Source of the DNA: Aquilaria yunnanensis
Taxonomy: Eukaryota > Streptophyta > Magnoliopsida > Malvales > Thymelaeaceae
DNA: 64,000 bases
Assembly: GCA_039654915.1 (NCBI GenBank)
Contig: CM077596.1
Location: 56,976,501-57,040,500 of the forward strand
Direction of reading: 5' to 3'
The position numbers and the translations under genes are program-made. Positions 10,260 to 23,785 of the stretch are shown piece after piece; the first letter of the stretch is position 1, and each line of letters opens with the position of its first letter. The notes below the pieces were generated by a model, which did no database searches, was not told where the DNA came from, and worked only from the letters and a program-made list of their open reading frames with translations.

Positions 10260-12266
10260 TATCCTTTGGCGTCTTTCCTATCTCTGATAACACTGTTATC
10301 TCTCGCTTCCACTTCCCTGGTCATTCACGGTTGGAGATCCAAAATGCTAATAGTATTGTATTACACAAAAGTCTTACAAAAATTCAGAAAAAAAAACATA
10401 ATTTATCTGTAAACAGAGTATCAATCTTAGTTCTGTGTACTTAAAAAAATGAAATTAAGACTAACTCATTACTTTTATGTTGTTTAATTTTTCTAAGAGT
10501 AAATGTTATTTAAAAACTAATACTATATCTAGTTAATAATCACTTAAATAATTTTTTTTAGTAACTAGTTAATTTTTTTATAATTTTTTTCATATCTAAT
10601 AAAAAAATTAATATAAAGTACCTAACATTTTTTAAAAATATTTTACAAAAAAATTTTATACTTTTTTAAGTATAAATTTTTAATTGATATATAAATTAAA
10701 TAAATAATCATTATATATCAAAATAATTACTTATAACTCATTTTTCAAAAATCACTCCCTAAACACTCTTTTTATGTTAAGAATTTTGCCGCATTTGAAG
10801 TATCATTTCTAATAAATTTAATTAAGCTCTATTCAAAAGTGCGACTTAAATATCTTTTTAATTTTTTTTGTAATATACATAGTTTAAATTCTGATTTCTG
10901 TAAAAGGTTTTTCTCAGAGTCACTCTTAAGTTTGAGAGTATTCACTCTCATCTCTACTCTTGTGACAAATTATACTATTAGATTATGTGTACTAAAAATG
11001 GCATGGGGCTAATTGCAGTCGAGGTCTTTCAAGGTTCATGCCCATTTCACTTTTAAGTTTAGATTGTTCACTCTCATCTTTATTTTTGTAATAAATCGTA
11101 TTAAATCCTGTATACTGAAAAAAAGGCATGACCTCATGTCATATGCATTGTGATTTCACTAAAGTTGTTGGTGCCAAAAACTAAAAGAGAATAAGAATAT
11201 TCCTCATTTTAGTCACGATCATTATGTTCCAAACAGAGTAACAATCTTTTTTAGAAAAAAATACTTTTGAATGCGATAAAACTTTTGAAATAAAAATTGA
11301 AAGACAACTGAAAAGGATAAAAGGACCAATTGTAGACATATGGGGATAAATGATATAAGGGACAATTGCTAAAACGATAGAATACAAAAATTGCCAACTT
11401 TTGAAAGATGGTGGTATCATTAATTCAAGTTAAAAAGATGAATGCGTGTTTTGAGGACACAGTGAGGGTTAAGCTTTACGTATTGCAGTTTATTTAAAAA
11501 TGTTCATGGTACAACAGTCAATTTGTTTTCACATGTCCAAGGCATGGTACCATAAAAAGATCCCAATGGACGTCCACACCTTAAGACGCTTTAAGACAAA
11601 CCGAACTAGCATTTTAGGTCAACAAAGGCAAGCATAAATCATCACAAACAGGTCCTGGGATTTCTTTCAACAAATCCTGTACCAGTTATCAGTTAAAAAA
11701 TGTACTTCAGAGTTCAGACCCATCAACAAGACAATTATATTTCATGGTGACCCTGACAATCAAGGTTTTGGATTAAATCTGTGAAAGCTAAACATACATG
11801 AACGCTTTGGAACCAATTCGAACAACAATTCAGTTAGTTTTCAGTTTTGTTCGGATAATACTCACTAGTCACAGGGACAAATAGTGAAGCAGATGCCATT
11901 ACACCAATTCTGGGGGAAGAAAATGGAGTTTACAGATTCTGATAAAGGTTTTTTCTATAGTACTATTTCTTTTGGAGATGACAAACAGAGTGGACGCATC
12001 CATCTTCTTCCATTACATGTACCTTAAAAAGAAATGTAGAGCATGGCAATGGCATGCCAAAAATTGAGGTCGAGCCAAAACAGTCTTCTCTTACAGCTGG
12101 TGATAAAATTAGATGCTTTTATGAAATGAATGGGAGGAGAAAGTTTACAGACAGCAGAAATACATACAGAAGAATACTTTGGATGACTTTTCGTACTGGA
12201 CTCAGCCTTTAGTTCACTTCAATGTCTGGAAAATATCAAATCTTTCCTCACTCATGCTCTATCTCA
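10260..12266. other. AT-rich intergenic DNA with diverged short duplications
   Basis: No gene seen. 10919-11001 and 11047-11129 are two diverged tandem copies (TCACTYTTAAGTTTRRAT-like, ending GGCATG). 11640-11815 resembles 13560-13715 inside UGLYAH intron 9, another local duplication. The last few hundred bases before 12267 are presumably the 3' untranslated region and terminator of UGLYAH. Confidence 0.5.
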
Positions 12267-15200
12267 TCACAGTGGATTTCGATTCACATCTTTGTAGAGC
12301 AAGTATCGTGTTCGGGTTTTGCCAAGAGCAGCGTACCTTTAAATGTCAGCAAAACATGTTAGCATGAGTCCTGGGAATCAAGTCTCAGAGGACGGGAAAA
12401 AAAACAATGTTAAATATGCAATTCTGAGTCATCAAGATAGAGAGACCATGGATTTTTATGTACTCACCATTGTGGCACAAATGGTGCCATCCAGATAACA
12501 TCTCCAGCCTGGACTGGGTACCTGTCAATGAGCAAAGTCAGCGAACAATTGCTAGAAGTTCTAAGATGCATTTAAGGCAAATACCAATTGCAATGTTGAA
12601 GAGGCAATGTCAACTGCAGAGACATATGGCATAATTAATCAACAAGAAATAGCCAGTATTCCTTGATTGCCTGGCCTTTCAAATCAATTCTAGACGAGTA
12701 GTCTTCAGTTTTTTATGGCAGCAGGTTGTCATGAAAAAACAGGCCGTTTTACAACTAGAATCAGTGTAATTTTTTCCTTTTTCAGGAGTTGCTACTTCAT
12801 TCCCTTTCACATATTGATACTAACCAAGTGAGTTGACCACCCGTTTTATTTGCTCCGAAAGAAGACAAATCTTTGAAATTTCAAGTTCAACATGAATCAA
12901 ATAACATAACCCCACACTTATTTTCTAGTTTTATCAGTATATCATACAAAAAGTGCCATACCTGCAATAGGTAGAGAAGTGAATAAGAAAAGCAAGCTAA
13001 ATGAAACTGTCATTTTCTCAAGAAAGAGGACAAGTTTTATGTTAAGCATGAGACCAAAATTTTTAGCCTCTTTTGAGATCCTAACTCTTCAGTGAAACTC
13101 TTACCAGCTATCACCCAAGCGATAAATACCACCACCTTCTAAAAGCAATAAACCATGCTGATTATAATGGACCTCCTGCAAAAGCAACAAGATAAATATA
13201 TAGGAATAAACAATAATAATAATAATAGTAACTTAAAGTCAATTACACAAAGAACCTGAAGAAGTATGATCACTCTTTTTATTGATGCAAGCGTCAGAAA
13301 TAACAACATATATACCTTCACATTAAGGAATTCACCAGGTTGAAAATCCATTACCTGCAGGCATGTGCCAAAAATAACCATCAGAAACATTGTAAAGAGA
13401 TACCATATCCATTATTTCAGTGAAGAGAGCTCGCCATACTGTTGGTATTCTACTTTGCCAAGAAAGATGTGTGTGCATTTAGTAAACAAAAGGAGGCATC
13501 TCTAAGATCTAATTGACCAAAATCACAACAATCTTCTGGAAGTTTCATAAAAAAGAACAATAAAAACATGTCCTGTGCTTCCTTTCATGTATCTTTTTAC
13601 AAGTTATCAGTCATAAAAGATACTTCAAGGCACCATCAACAGCATAACTATCTTCAAGTGATATTGACAATTGAGGTTCTGGTTTTACATTTGTTGAAAC
13701 CAAAAGTACATGAATGGTTCTCTGAAAATTTATAAAATTTTCACCTACTTTCTTTCTTTATTATTACAAGAATGGTTTTCTGCATTTTTAACAAATTTTC
13801 ATCAGTTTCACCTTACATGCTTTTTCTTTTCTTATATATTCATTTGTTTGTTTGTTTGTTTTCATAAATAATAAAGATATTGAGTTTAAATCTGTGAAAA
13901 CTCGAACCACATGAATGGTTCTCTGCATATTTAAAAATTGTCCCAGTTACAGCTAAAATGCTTTTTTTCTTCTTTTTATTTTATTTTATTTTATTTATTT
14001 ATTTATTTTATTTTATTTTAGTTGAAAACCATTCTGAATACTCCAACAGGAAGAGTGTAGTTCTGGACATGATATTTTTACCATACATTACATACTTAGG
14101 TTTAATCATGGACCCAAAAAAAAGACCATCACAATATTGGAATAACTCCTTTTTTTTTTCCCAGTGAAGCCTCTTGCTATAAGCCTAGAACAAAGTTGAA
14201 CCTATGATATAGTAAAGAAACTTACATGAATATTGAAGTCATAAGGAACAGATACAGGAAGAAGCTTCCTAAGTTGAAAAACCTGTTGAAAATGGACATC
14301 CCACAAATGACATGAGCTCAAACTTGAAGCACTATAAGCAAAAGGACTACTAAAACTAATTCCAGAACAAGTTAGAACTCCAGAGGTGAATACTAAAAGA
14401 TAGACAGATAAATGAATTTGACACAGTGCAATATCACTGTTGTTTCTTAGGCAAGCTCTGGAGTATGACAGCAAACAATGGTAAAGGAATCACCAATGGT
14501 TACCTCTCCTGGAGTTTCAAGAAGTGGCTGCTTATCTGTTGAACCAACAATCAGCTCTGTAACATGAGTATCCAGATAGGCATATCTGATAGGTAAAATA
14601 GAACATCAAAAGTGTAATATAAGGCCCAAAATCATGTGAAATAAAGACTGTGACCGCCAAAAGAGAATATGGCTCATCTGTAACAAACAAGCAGATCATG
14701 AAGAGAATAAAGTTTTCACTAATGTGGGTATTGGCTCTTGGTTGTTTAAACTTCTAAGAGTCCTTTTGCACTTTACTTTTGGCCAGAACTTGTCCTCTTC
14801 TGACATTCAGCTTTTCAAATGATACTTCTTTTAGGTTGAGTGGAAGGTATGACATATTTCCATGATATACACGTGAGTCTATAAAAAATTAAAAAATTAA
14901 AAAGAAGGAAAGACTTACTACAGTCTAATCCATAAAAACAAGAATGAAGTGTGACAAACCTTCTTTCAAATACTGCAAGTGTAGAAGACCTGCTACATGT
15001 CAGAGAATGCTCAAAATTTGGCGGTAGATAAGCATATGAATCCACCTGAAACAAATGGATTACATTATTTTTTCATTAGGAACATGTTATTCAGTATAAA
15101 TATCCCATGGGTAAAAACATAAGCATGAAAACTGGTGATATATACAGATATGTTTTTGCATGTAATTGCATGCTATGACAGCAAGTTGCAATGAAAGCTG

Positions 15201-17304
15201 AGATAACAGTTCTTGAAGTATTGCAGAAGTCAATCAGGCTAAAACGTGCTTCCTTATTTTCCAATTAATAAGGCTAATAAGATTAAGGTTGGCAGGTTAT
15301 ACAAAAACAAACGATAAACCACAAGACAATAGATCCTGTGCATGTGTTTGTGTTGTTTTATGGATGTGGCCATGTATTAAGTATTTTAGATAAGCTACAA
15401 ATGATTGAAGTAAAACTATGCCAGACCCACTTTACCATTAGTGTGTTGCTGTCTCCAGAGACATGGGAAAGAGTCACAGCACCCTCAACAACAAATATAA
15501 ACCTAGAAGAATGAAAAAAAAAAAAAGAAAGAAAGAAAATAAAGGGAGGCATCAAGAGCAAGTCAGCCCAAATCTCTTTACAATACAATGATAGGTGAAA
15601 GAAATATTAGTTTAAATTAGCAAAACAGACCTCTCTGTGTCTTTTGAAGGAAGCCCAGACCTTGAATTTTCTGCAGCAAACCACTTCTTTGATTAACTGA
15701 ATGAATTGCATAAGAATATTGTTGCAATGGCATTTTGATGCTATGGTTTCGCATGAAAAAAGTTGAACATACAAGAAAGTGGGAGCCACTTTATCTAGTT
15801 AAGAGTAATTATTTGGACTTTTGGGTGAAAAAGTAGTGCCTGCAATGAAATAACAGGCTCATAAGCTAAGCAGGGACATGGGTCTGGTTGCATGACAAAC
15901 GAACAGAAGTACCAAAAACTTGGAAATTGGTGATGATGGCAGAAATTTAGGAGGAAGGCATTCAATCACACTAAGGCAAGTACAAGGAGGCACAAAAGGG
16001 GAGAAAGGTGGAGCTTGACACGTTAGAATGTTGAAGCTTAGTGTCACAAATAGAGAACTAGACAAATTACCTGCTGAATCATGCACGTAAGCATTATGCC
16101 AGGATAAGCAGGCAAGAAGTTAGTTTCTTCTCCAACTAACATTCCACAGGACGTTACAGCAACAACTTGAGTGGCCAGATAAACTAAAGGTAGAGGGGAA
16201 TGATCTTATCCTCTTGGCATGACCTCACCCATCTAAATAACCTTTACTAGGATAACCAGAAGCATACCAATAAATTGCAACAGTAAATGAATTGACTCAG
16301 AAACTCCTAGATGTATATTGATGCATATTGCACATTTATGCATTCCATGTAATGGGAAAGAGATGCATTACTTTGCATGATTAACATATCTAAAACCTAG
16401 GAAAACAAAAATTGTCAAATCCAATAATGGCAACAAATCTCAAAAAACCAATAATGATCAGCTGACAACTTGAGGGATGCACCTTGCATTTTTGCCATGT
16501 ACATTGCGAAGTGTGATCCAATTGCTGGGGTGATTAAGTATGCTCCCAAAGTGTTTGTCCTGTCAAAAGAAACACGGGTCACTACACCTATAAAGGAGTG
16601 CATCTATATAACAACACCAAGATTTATAGATCACTACAACCATCTTGAAGTAAGATTCATAGTCATTTTAATGAACAGTTGAAGAAGTGGAATCTACCAA
16701 TCAGTTAAAGGGCTAAATACATGACTTTCAGGTGTTATCAACGCATGGTCTGCCCTGTAAACGCTGCGTGTGAAGCCTGGCAAGTCTGCAGAAAGCAAAT
16801 CCAGTTTCAAGTGGACACACTTCGTCTGTCAATGCGTCATAGAAACATTGAAACCCGAGGGAACTGAAATTTGCAGAACCCATTCTACCTTAAAATTTAA
16901 AAATGCCTCCCCCCTCCCCCCCACCCCCTTTCTTATAATTTCCCAATCAACTAAACACATCAAGCCCACTTCAAGATCAGCTGGCCTGGTTCCTCATAAT
17001 TACCCAGAAAGCTATGACCTTTTCGAATAAAAGCATTGACCTTTAAGATGAGAAGGAGACAGAGTGGGGTTGGTGACTTTCCAGTAAAGAGGCTCGGAGC
17101 CTTCGTCCTCCTCCAATGTCGACGGTGCAAAACAAAAACCTCCATTACCCAACACCAATCCGAACAAACCTGAAAAATAAGGAGGCAAACTGAAGAAAGA
17201 TGAATTCTAATAAAAAGATCGTAAATAAGAAAAAGTAAAGGAAATATTGTACGTGGCATTAGGAGAAGTAGGAGAGAGTATTGCAGGGAAAGAGGGCTCT
17301 CCAT
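12267..17304 (-). CDS. UGLYAH: (S)-ureidoglycine aminohydrolase, 13 exons
   Basis: Releases ammonia from (S)-ureidoglycine to give (S)-ureidoglycolate, a late step of allantoin/ureide catabolism in the plant ER. Exons (minus strand): 17304-17253, 17169-17041, 16785-16698, 16559-16483, 15670-15631, 15502-15436, 15045-14960, 14585-14504, 14282-14226, 13354-13316, 13175-13105, 12521-12468, 12336-12267. They sum to 912 nt (303 residues plus stop), all with GT/AG borders and kept frame. Residues 1-27 look like a signal peptide (LLLLLMPRLFGLVLG). The N-terminal cupin includes TNTLGAYLITPAIGSHFAMY and VDSYAYLPPNFEHSL. The C-terminal cupin keeps the Mn ligand set: Glu240, His242, His246 (EVHYNQH) and Gln280 (FVPQW), spaced as in the Arabidopsis enzyme. 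It ends YLLYKDVNRNPL. The length matches the family (about 298). A hAT element sits 63 bp upstream of the ATG. Confidence 0.95.
13843..14022 (+). repeat. Microsatellites in UGLYAH intron 9
   Basis: A (TTTG)n run at about 13843-13860 and a (TTTTA)/(TTTA)n run at about 13974-14022. Both lie in the intron between exons 9 and 10. A 69-codon plus-strand frame across the second run is only low-complexity sequence. Confidence 0.8.
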
Positions 17305-17359
17305 TTTCCTAGGAATCTTTGCCTGGAAGGAGAGAATTTGATTCGAGAGCGAGGCACAG

Positions 17360-17367
17360 TTACACTT
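17360..17367 (+). repeat. Left target-site duplication of the hAT element
   Basis: TTACACTT here against TTACTCTC at 20492-20499: eight bases, six identical. Eight bases is the size expected for hAT insertion. Confidence 0.5.
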
Positions 17368-20300
17368 AGAGGGGGGAACTGGGTCGGGCTGGGCCGGGAC
17401 CTGCCGGGCCTGGGTCTGGGTCCTGAGGACCGGGCTCGGCCCAGTTGTAGGTGGGGCGGTCCCGGGATGTGGCGGGGCAGGGCGGGTTTCATTTTTTTTT
17501 TGTTAAAAAAAATATATATATAAAAAAATAGAACAATTATTAATTATATAAGTCATAAATATCACCACCTCCGGTGTAAGTTTTATAATGTTAAAAAGCC
17601 AAACGGCACTTACAAATAATCGGAATGTGCCTTACATTTTGAAATGGCAAAAACGTTCCAGAAATGATAAATAATAGAAACCTATGATTTGTGCTGAACA
17701 GCATGATCAGATCAAATACAAACTACATGTATTATTGAAAAAAAAAATTCAAGTCTCGATATCAGATATTACCTCCTCATCCGAACTCTTTTGGTCTTGC
17801 TACCGGAGTACTGCGAGGCCCCAATCTCGGTTGTACACGCATACTTCTATCGCGTCGGGTGTCAATCTTGACCGTTTTTCTGTTATCACCCGTTTTCCGG
17901 CACCAAACACTGCATCGGATGAGACGGTCAATACTGGAACGGCAAGAATCTCTTGTGCGATTATCAACAAGATCGGAAATCTTGATCTCTTTTGTTTCCA
18001 CCACTCCAAGATGTCGAGGTCGCTTGTCTCGAACGATGTGTTGAGATAGTCATCGACCTCAGCTAATCTCAATGTCATCGGTCGGGGTCGTTTGAGCATT
18101 TGGAGCGCCGGGTTAAATTTTGAGGAGATTAATCTCCTTGGAGGCTCGGTTTGAGGAGCTTCGGATCTTACCTTATCCGAATGCCGCTCACAATATAACT
18201 TGTATAAAGAATGCAAGTACTCGGAAGCAGAAGCAAACATAGCCAAAACATTTATATGAGACATTTCTAAATAAGTATGAAAAATTCCTTCAAGCAGTGT
18301 TGTTGTTCCTGTTAATTTTACATACAGGTCAAGTAAAAAAGCGACTAAAAAGATAGGTTGAATGTTTGAGAAATATTGAAGTCACTTACCCCGCATGGCT
18401 TCGACAGTCGGTTTTAACAACTCATCATTTTTAAACTGATGTAAAGCATATGTGATGTTCACTAAATGAAACAAAACTTGATGACTTGTTGGGTAGTAAA
18501 CACCAGAGAAAAATTCAGTTACCTCGTAAAAAAACTTAAGCAATTCAACAGTTTTGGAACATTTCTCCCAAATTTCAGTCGTAAGAAATTCAGAACTCAT
18601 TTTTAAATTCATGAAATGTGACAACAAATTTGCATATAGTAATGCATCTTACAACATAAAAAATGTGGAGTTCCAGCGGGTTGGGCAATCCAATTTAAAC
18701 CATTTCCAAGAAAATGGTTTTTAATTTTCAATACAAAAGCTTTTAAATTCACAAAAAATAGTAGGTCTGGACATCAAAAATTTTAATGAGTTTCGAATAG
18801 GCAAACTCTCATTTTGGAAAACTTCTAAACCCTTTTGCACACAAATGTTCAAAATATGGCACATGCATCTAACGTGAAAGAATGCACCGTTGAGCGGTGG
18901 TTTTAAGTTTTGACTCAAAAGGCGAGCAGCAACATCATTATTTGAAGCATTATCAAATCAAATGCACAGAACTTTATCAGTAAAAAAATAATCACGTAAA
19001 GTTTCTAAAATACAATTAAATATTTGAAAACCAGTATGATCTGTTTCAATAACCTTAAATGACAAAATTCGTTTTTGTATTATCCAATCATAATCAATCC
19101 AATGAGAAGTAACACAATAGAATGATTGACCTATAAGTGATGTCCACATATCAGAAGTAAATCCCACATAATGATCAAGAGCAGAAAAATATGCTTGCAA
19201 ATCTGATTTTCCGGCTTCAAATTGTCTAAAGCTTTCTTTCCTAGCAGTTTTCCTAGATACTTTTCTAAATGCAGGATTTAATTGTGATTTTATCCAAGAT
19301 TCTAGGTGGACATCTTCAGCTTGTGAAAAAAGTTTTTCGGTAAGCATCATCCAATATACCATACCTTCTCTACAAGATTATTAGTTAAAACGAAACATAC
19401 CTGGTCCGTCGGCGCCGGTTGTAGACCCAAGTTATGTTTGTCCTCCAGAACTAGTCCCGGTACTAGGGAGGACGTTAGCATATTGATTTTCAATATGCCG
19501 CTTCAGCGTTCCAATACCGGAATTCTTTCTATGCACCAATTTTTTCCGCAATGTTTGTATTTTCTGTACCTCGACTCCCCTTCGTTTATGAGCTCATAAT
19601 GCTCCCAAACCCAAGCAGTTAGTCTCATGGATTTACCTTGTGCTTGAGTTTCCTCCACGCCAGGTTCATGACTTATAGGTGTCGGTTCTGTTGACAGATT
19701 CCCGGACGCCATCGCATCCAACTCTTCCACTTCATCATCGGATAATTGATTGTCGAGACCCAAATCGTAATTCGTCATATCGATTCCGGCATCATCGTCG
19801 TGAAACTCCTGAATTGAAATGCCTTTATCGGCGGGCCGAGATCGGCGACGGAACAAGACTCGGAAGCTGGTGTTGCGGGAAGATGAACTATCTGTTGACT
19901 TGCCCTTTCCTTTTGAAGTCATGCCTTACGTACTAATAGTAGTGATTAATGCAAAATCAAGAGAGGATTATGAAGATATTAGGGAGAGATTAGTAAGAAA
20001 TTTGGAAGAGATTAAGAAAATAAGGAGAATGGTTGAGAGAATATAGTAGATGAAGAAGAGAAATTGAGTGATTGTCTGAGGATTGAGTGAAAATGGCATT
20101 GGTATTTATAGGGGGAGGGGAAAAATTAGTTTGACCAAAAAGTCCTTGAAATTTAGTTATTGGGAGGGGCAAAAATGAAATTTTGGGGGCTAAAATAGAG
20201 CAGAAAGCTATTGGAGGGCCTGCTATGTAATTAGCCCTTTTTTAAAAAAAAATTCGCAAGTTAACATTACTGGTAGCAGGGAGCCGTTGCAGTGCCAATG

Positions 20301-20491
20301 GCAGGGCGGGGCGGTCCGGTCCGGTCCGGTCTGGTTCGGCCCCCGTTTGCGTGCTTCACCTGGTCCGAGGCGATATTTTTTGAGTCTCCCTCCTCCTATT
20401 GGGCCCATACTCGACCCATAATATTACGGGCTTTTCTCGGTGCGGGTTGACCGGCGGTCCGGTCCGTGTCAACTTGGCCCACCTCCCACCT
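17368..20491 (-). mobile_element. hAT-superfamily DNA transposon, 3.1 kb
   Basis: The ends read AGAGGGGGGAACTGGGTC (from 17368) and, on the opposite strand, AGGTGGGAGGTGGGCC (from 20491). These are short imperfect inverted repeats followed by GC-rich GGTCC/GGGCC-type subterminal DNA at 17380-17480 and 20290-20470. Imperfect 8-bp target duplications flank it. The interior carries a decayed transposase gene on the minus strand. Insertion was between the UGLYAH coding start and whatever lies beyond 20500. Confidence 0.7.
17756..19922 (-). pseudogene. hAT transposase (BED zinc finger, RICESLEEPER-like), decayed
   Basis: The N-terminal frame 19922-19503 starts MTSKGKGKSTD and carries a BED-finger start (TAWVWEHYEL, then YRKYKHCGK). 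The frame shifts in an A-run near 19550 to give KNSGIGTLKRHIENQY, completing the finger, and then meets a stop. 19362-18958 encodes the conserved middle (FRKVSRKTARKESF, FTSDMWTSL, HWIDYDWIIQKRIL) and ends in a TGA where relatives read on to DNASNND. 18918-18721 has FHVRCMCHILNICVQKGLEV. 18264-17800 has the C-terminal dimerisation domain (ILAVPVLTVSSDAVFGAGKR, then RSRLTP). Several stops and shifts mean no active transposase. Confidence 0.85.
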
Positions 20492-23400
20492 TTACTCTCC
20501 ACTACTACTGCACTCTTGTATTCAGGCGAAGTCTAAAAGCAATTTACGGGAAGATGGCAAATTTGTGACCATATGCTGTTACAATTTTGTCACTTTTTTT
20601 TTTAATGCAAATCTCTCGCTTGTGTTTAGGCACCAAACTCTTCAGGATATGAATTCCAAGTTTACTAAAAACCTTAGCCTTAATCATTTTTACTATTATT
20701 TTTAACATAATCAACATGTAAATAACTTATTCACTAATTGCTAGTTGTAAATCTTAATATTTCTCTCCTTTAATCCACAATGTTTGATATGAGGTATCAC
20801 CTTCCACAAATAATGTCAATCAAAAAAGGAAGAATACTCAATCGCAAGTCTACTATCTCTTCAATTCTATTAGTAGTCTTACTGCTCTATTGTCCAACAC
20901 TACTATTACTTGTTGCTTAAAGGTTGATTGCCACCATTGAAGAAGGCCTAGCATGCAACACGTTGAGGTGAGGACAAATAACATGTCATCAGAGGAGGCC
21001 CAATGGGACTTGATAAAGAAGATGATCCAATTTGTTGATTTTCAAGGTTGAAGTGGTAAGAGGCTACGGAGAAAATTTTCAAGAGCCAATTTAAGAGTTT
21101 TGCCAACTTTACCGGTTACTGACATAACACTGATGTTACATAGAATATTCTCATTTTAGACGTATTATTCATACTATTTGACACTTGATGACTATTTTGC
21201 TCTTATTTTATAACTTTAGTAGTAAAGCTGCTCTTACATTGTTGCAACATCGAATAAACATTAATGACAAATTTGTGATTTTCCTTTTTTTTCTTTACCT
21301 TTATTTCTAATGTGTATTGGTGCTGCACTACTACGACTTTTACTGACTGCTATGTCTATAATGGGAAGGAAAGGGATTGGTAAGAGAAAAAAAAAACTTT
21401 TTAATTAGTGTTGTCATTATGAATATAGAGAATTACAAAATGTCTCTTGAGGTTTAGACAAAATTACACTTATTCTTTTCTATTTTAGAATCATCTTAAA
21501 AACTCTAAGATTTCAATAAATTTACAGTTACCTCCTAAAAGTCCATTTTGAAGGTTATAACTAATGCATGAATCACACATTGAGGCCTTAGCTTTTAGTT
21601 ATTGTGTAAGACTTTTCCTTAACTTATAAATTGCTTCACAAATTGTATTTTTCAAATAACATAATATACTTTTATATATAGTTCCTTTTAATTTACTTTT
21701 TCAATGATTTTTCCTTATGGTCTAATTTTGTCTCATTATCTACAATCATTTCTTATTTTTAAATTTCAATTTTTTATTTACCTTCAATTAAGAATGTTAT
21801 TTTTATTTTTAAAATTGGCTATCACCTTTTTCAAAGCATGTTATGGTTTCTACTAAATTCCTCTTATTTAAATTAATGTACCATTGATCTTTACGTTGAA
21901 GTATTAGATTTATATATTTCTTCATTTATTATGAATTTTTAAGATTATTAATTTCCTTAACTAAATAATGCATTAGAAACTACTCTAGTTTTTAAACATT
22001 ATAGTGTTTAAAATAAAATAATGATAAATAATTTAATAAAACTTATGATAATAATCGTAATTTTTTCTTATTAATGTTTAAATAGGAACCAAGGTGTCTA
22101 CATCTTTAAATTTAAAAATGTGGAAAAGATAGTTAGTTGCTCAATTTTGATTGAAATTAAACTAATAAAAAAATTATATATTTTTTTAGGTAAATGTTAA
22201 CACTAAAATATGCAACATAAATGATCAGCTAGTTATTTTTTACTTTTAAACTGTTGTCTGGGATAAAATTTTATTGGATTTTATAGTCATTACAAGTACA
22301 TAACCCAAACTAAAAATAAATGAGCATTAGAATTAAAAAAAACCTATACCCCATGGATCTGGTTTCTTTCTATTCTCAATTCTCAAATTGAGTAAGATTT
22401 TTTTGAAATCATATTATTTTGTATTATTTTTTTACTTTTTTATTATGATAAGTAAGAAAAAAATTGTAAAATTAATAACTTTATAAGAAAATTATTCAAG
22501 TGATTATTAAGTTAATAAAGTAGTAATTTATACATGATATTAGTTCTAGATAAAAAATGAATAAAATTGGAAATAAGTAGTTTTAGAAACATAATAAACA
22601 GGTAGAGTAGCCAGCTTATTCAAGTTTTGTTTGGCAATTACCTGTTTGTGTTAAAGTTTTAAAAAATTATATAATAATTTACCCCTAAGGTTTAGATAAA
22701 ATTACACCTAGCCTTTCCTATTTAAAAAATATACACTTTGTCCCTTATTTTTATGGTCAAATTTCAACTAATCTAAAAGGTAAATTGTAATTACCCCTAG
22801 TTTGAACTTTAAAGTTTAAATAAACTAATATTCATTAGTTACTTATTCATAAGGGAGAATTACAAAATACCCTATGAGATTTAGTTAAAATTACAGTTAC
22901 CTCCTTCTATTTCAAAAACCTCTAAAAAACTTAAATTTACCCCCTAAGCTTATTTTGGAGGTTAAAACTAATAGACTAACCACACCTTAAGATCCTATGT
23001 TTTTGTTATTGTTTAAGATTTTTCCCTAACATATAAATTACTCCATAAGTTGTATTTTTCAAAGGACATAAAATATTTTTTTATATATTAATCTTTCTAA
23101 CTTACCTTTTTCAATTACTTTTCCTTAATTATTTGCCATTCATTTCGTATTCATTTTTGCAATCTTTGTACATATTTTTATGTATATATATTCAAATATT
23201 TAGTTTCCTTTAATTAAGAATGCCATTTTTATTTTTGAAGTGGACTATTATTCTCCTTCTCTTTTCATCCTCACAATTTTAAAAATTTGTTAAAGTAACT
23301 AGTAAAGTTAAGGACCATGATATGATGATTTATGGTCACAATGAATAATATGCCAAACACGTAATATCCAATGCTTTAATCAAATAGACGGTTACATAAC

Positions 23401-23776
23401 AGTTATGGTAACTATCTGTCTTATTAGGATTTTTTAAGCTAAAATTGAAGGAATTATAAGGGCTTCTCGTAAAATAAGATGAAAATTTTAGAACCCATCT
23501 CATTTGAATTGATAGATGATTAGCGATATTCTTGTAATTTTATATTTATATATTTCTTTATTAATTAATCATTTTTTAAGAATTTCTTATTTAAAAAATT
23601 ACTATTAATTTCCTAAAACTGAAAAATGCTCTAAAAACCACAGATTTAGTCAATTCTTTTATAATTATAACTTGTAAATTAAAATATCCAAGTTTATATA
23701 TATATATATATATAATTAGTACAATTTAGAAGAATATCACATTAAGTTTCAAAATTCATTAAGGAGGCGATCATCA
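20492..23776. other. AT-rich intergenic DNA
   Basis: No gene seen. Three diverged copies of a GAATTACAAAAT...GTTTAGACAAAATTACA-like motif lie near 21421, 22665 and 22855. This short 'tacccctaaggtttagataaaatt' type repeat is common in dicot spacers. A (TA)n microsatellite lies at about 23695-23715. Confidence 0.5.
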
Positions 23777-23785
23777 TATGTTTTA
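23777..23785 (+). repeat. Target-site duplication, left (TATGTTTTA)
   Basis: Exact 9-bp match to 25174-25182, on the other side of the MULE-like element. Confidence 0.8.

Noticed and set aside
13958..14167. 69-codon plus-strand frame rich in Phe, Tyr and Leu
   Set aside because: Generated by the (TTTTA)n microsatellite in a UGLYAH intron.
16960..17304. Single 114-residue minus-strand protein
   Set aside because: It is UGLYAH exon 1 read through intron 1; correct splicing at 17253/17169 gives the signal peptide and NGGFCFAPS start.
17281..17523. GC-rich plus-strand frame of 80 codons
   Set aside because: It spans the antisense of UGLYAH exon 1 and the GC-rich end of the hAT element; no protein resemblance.
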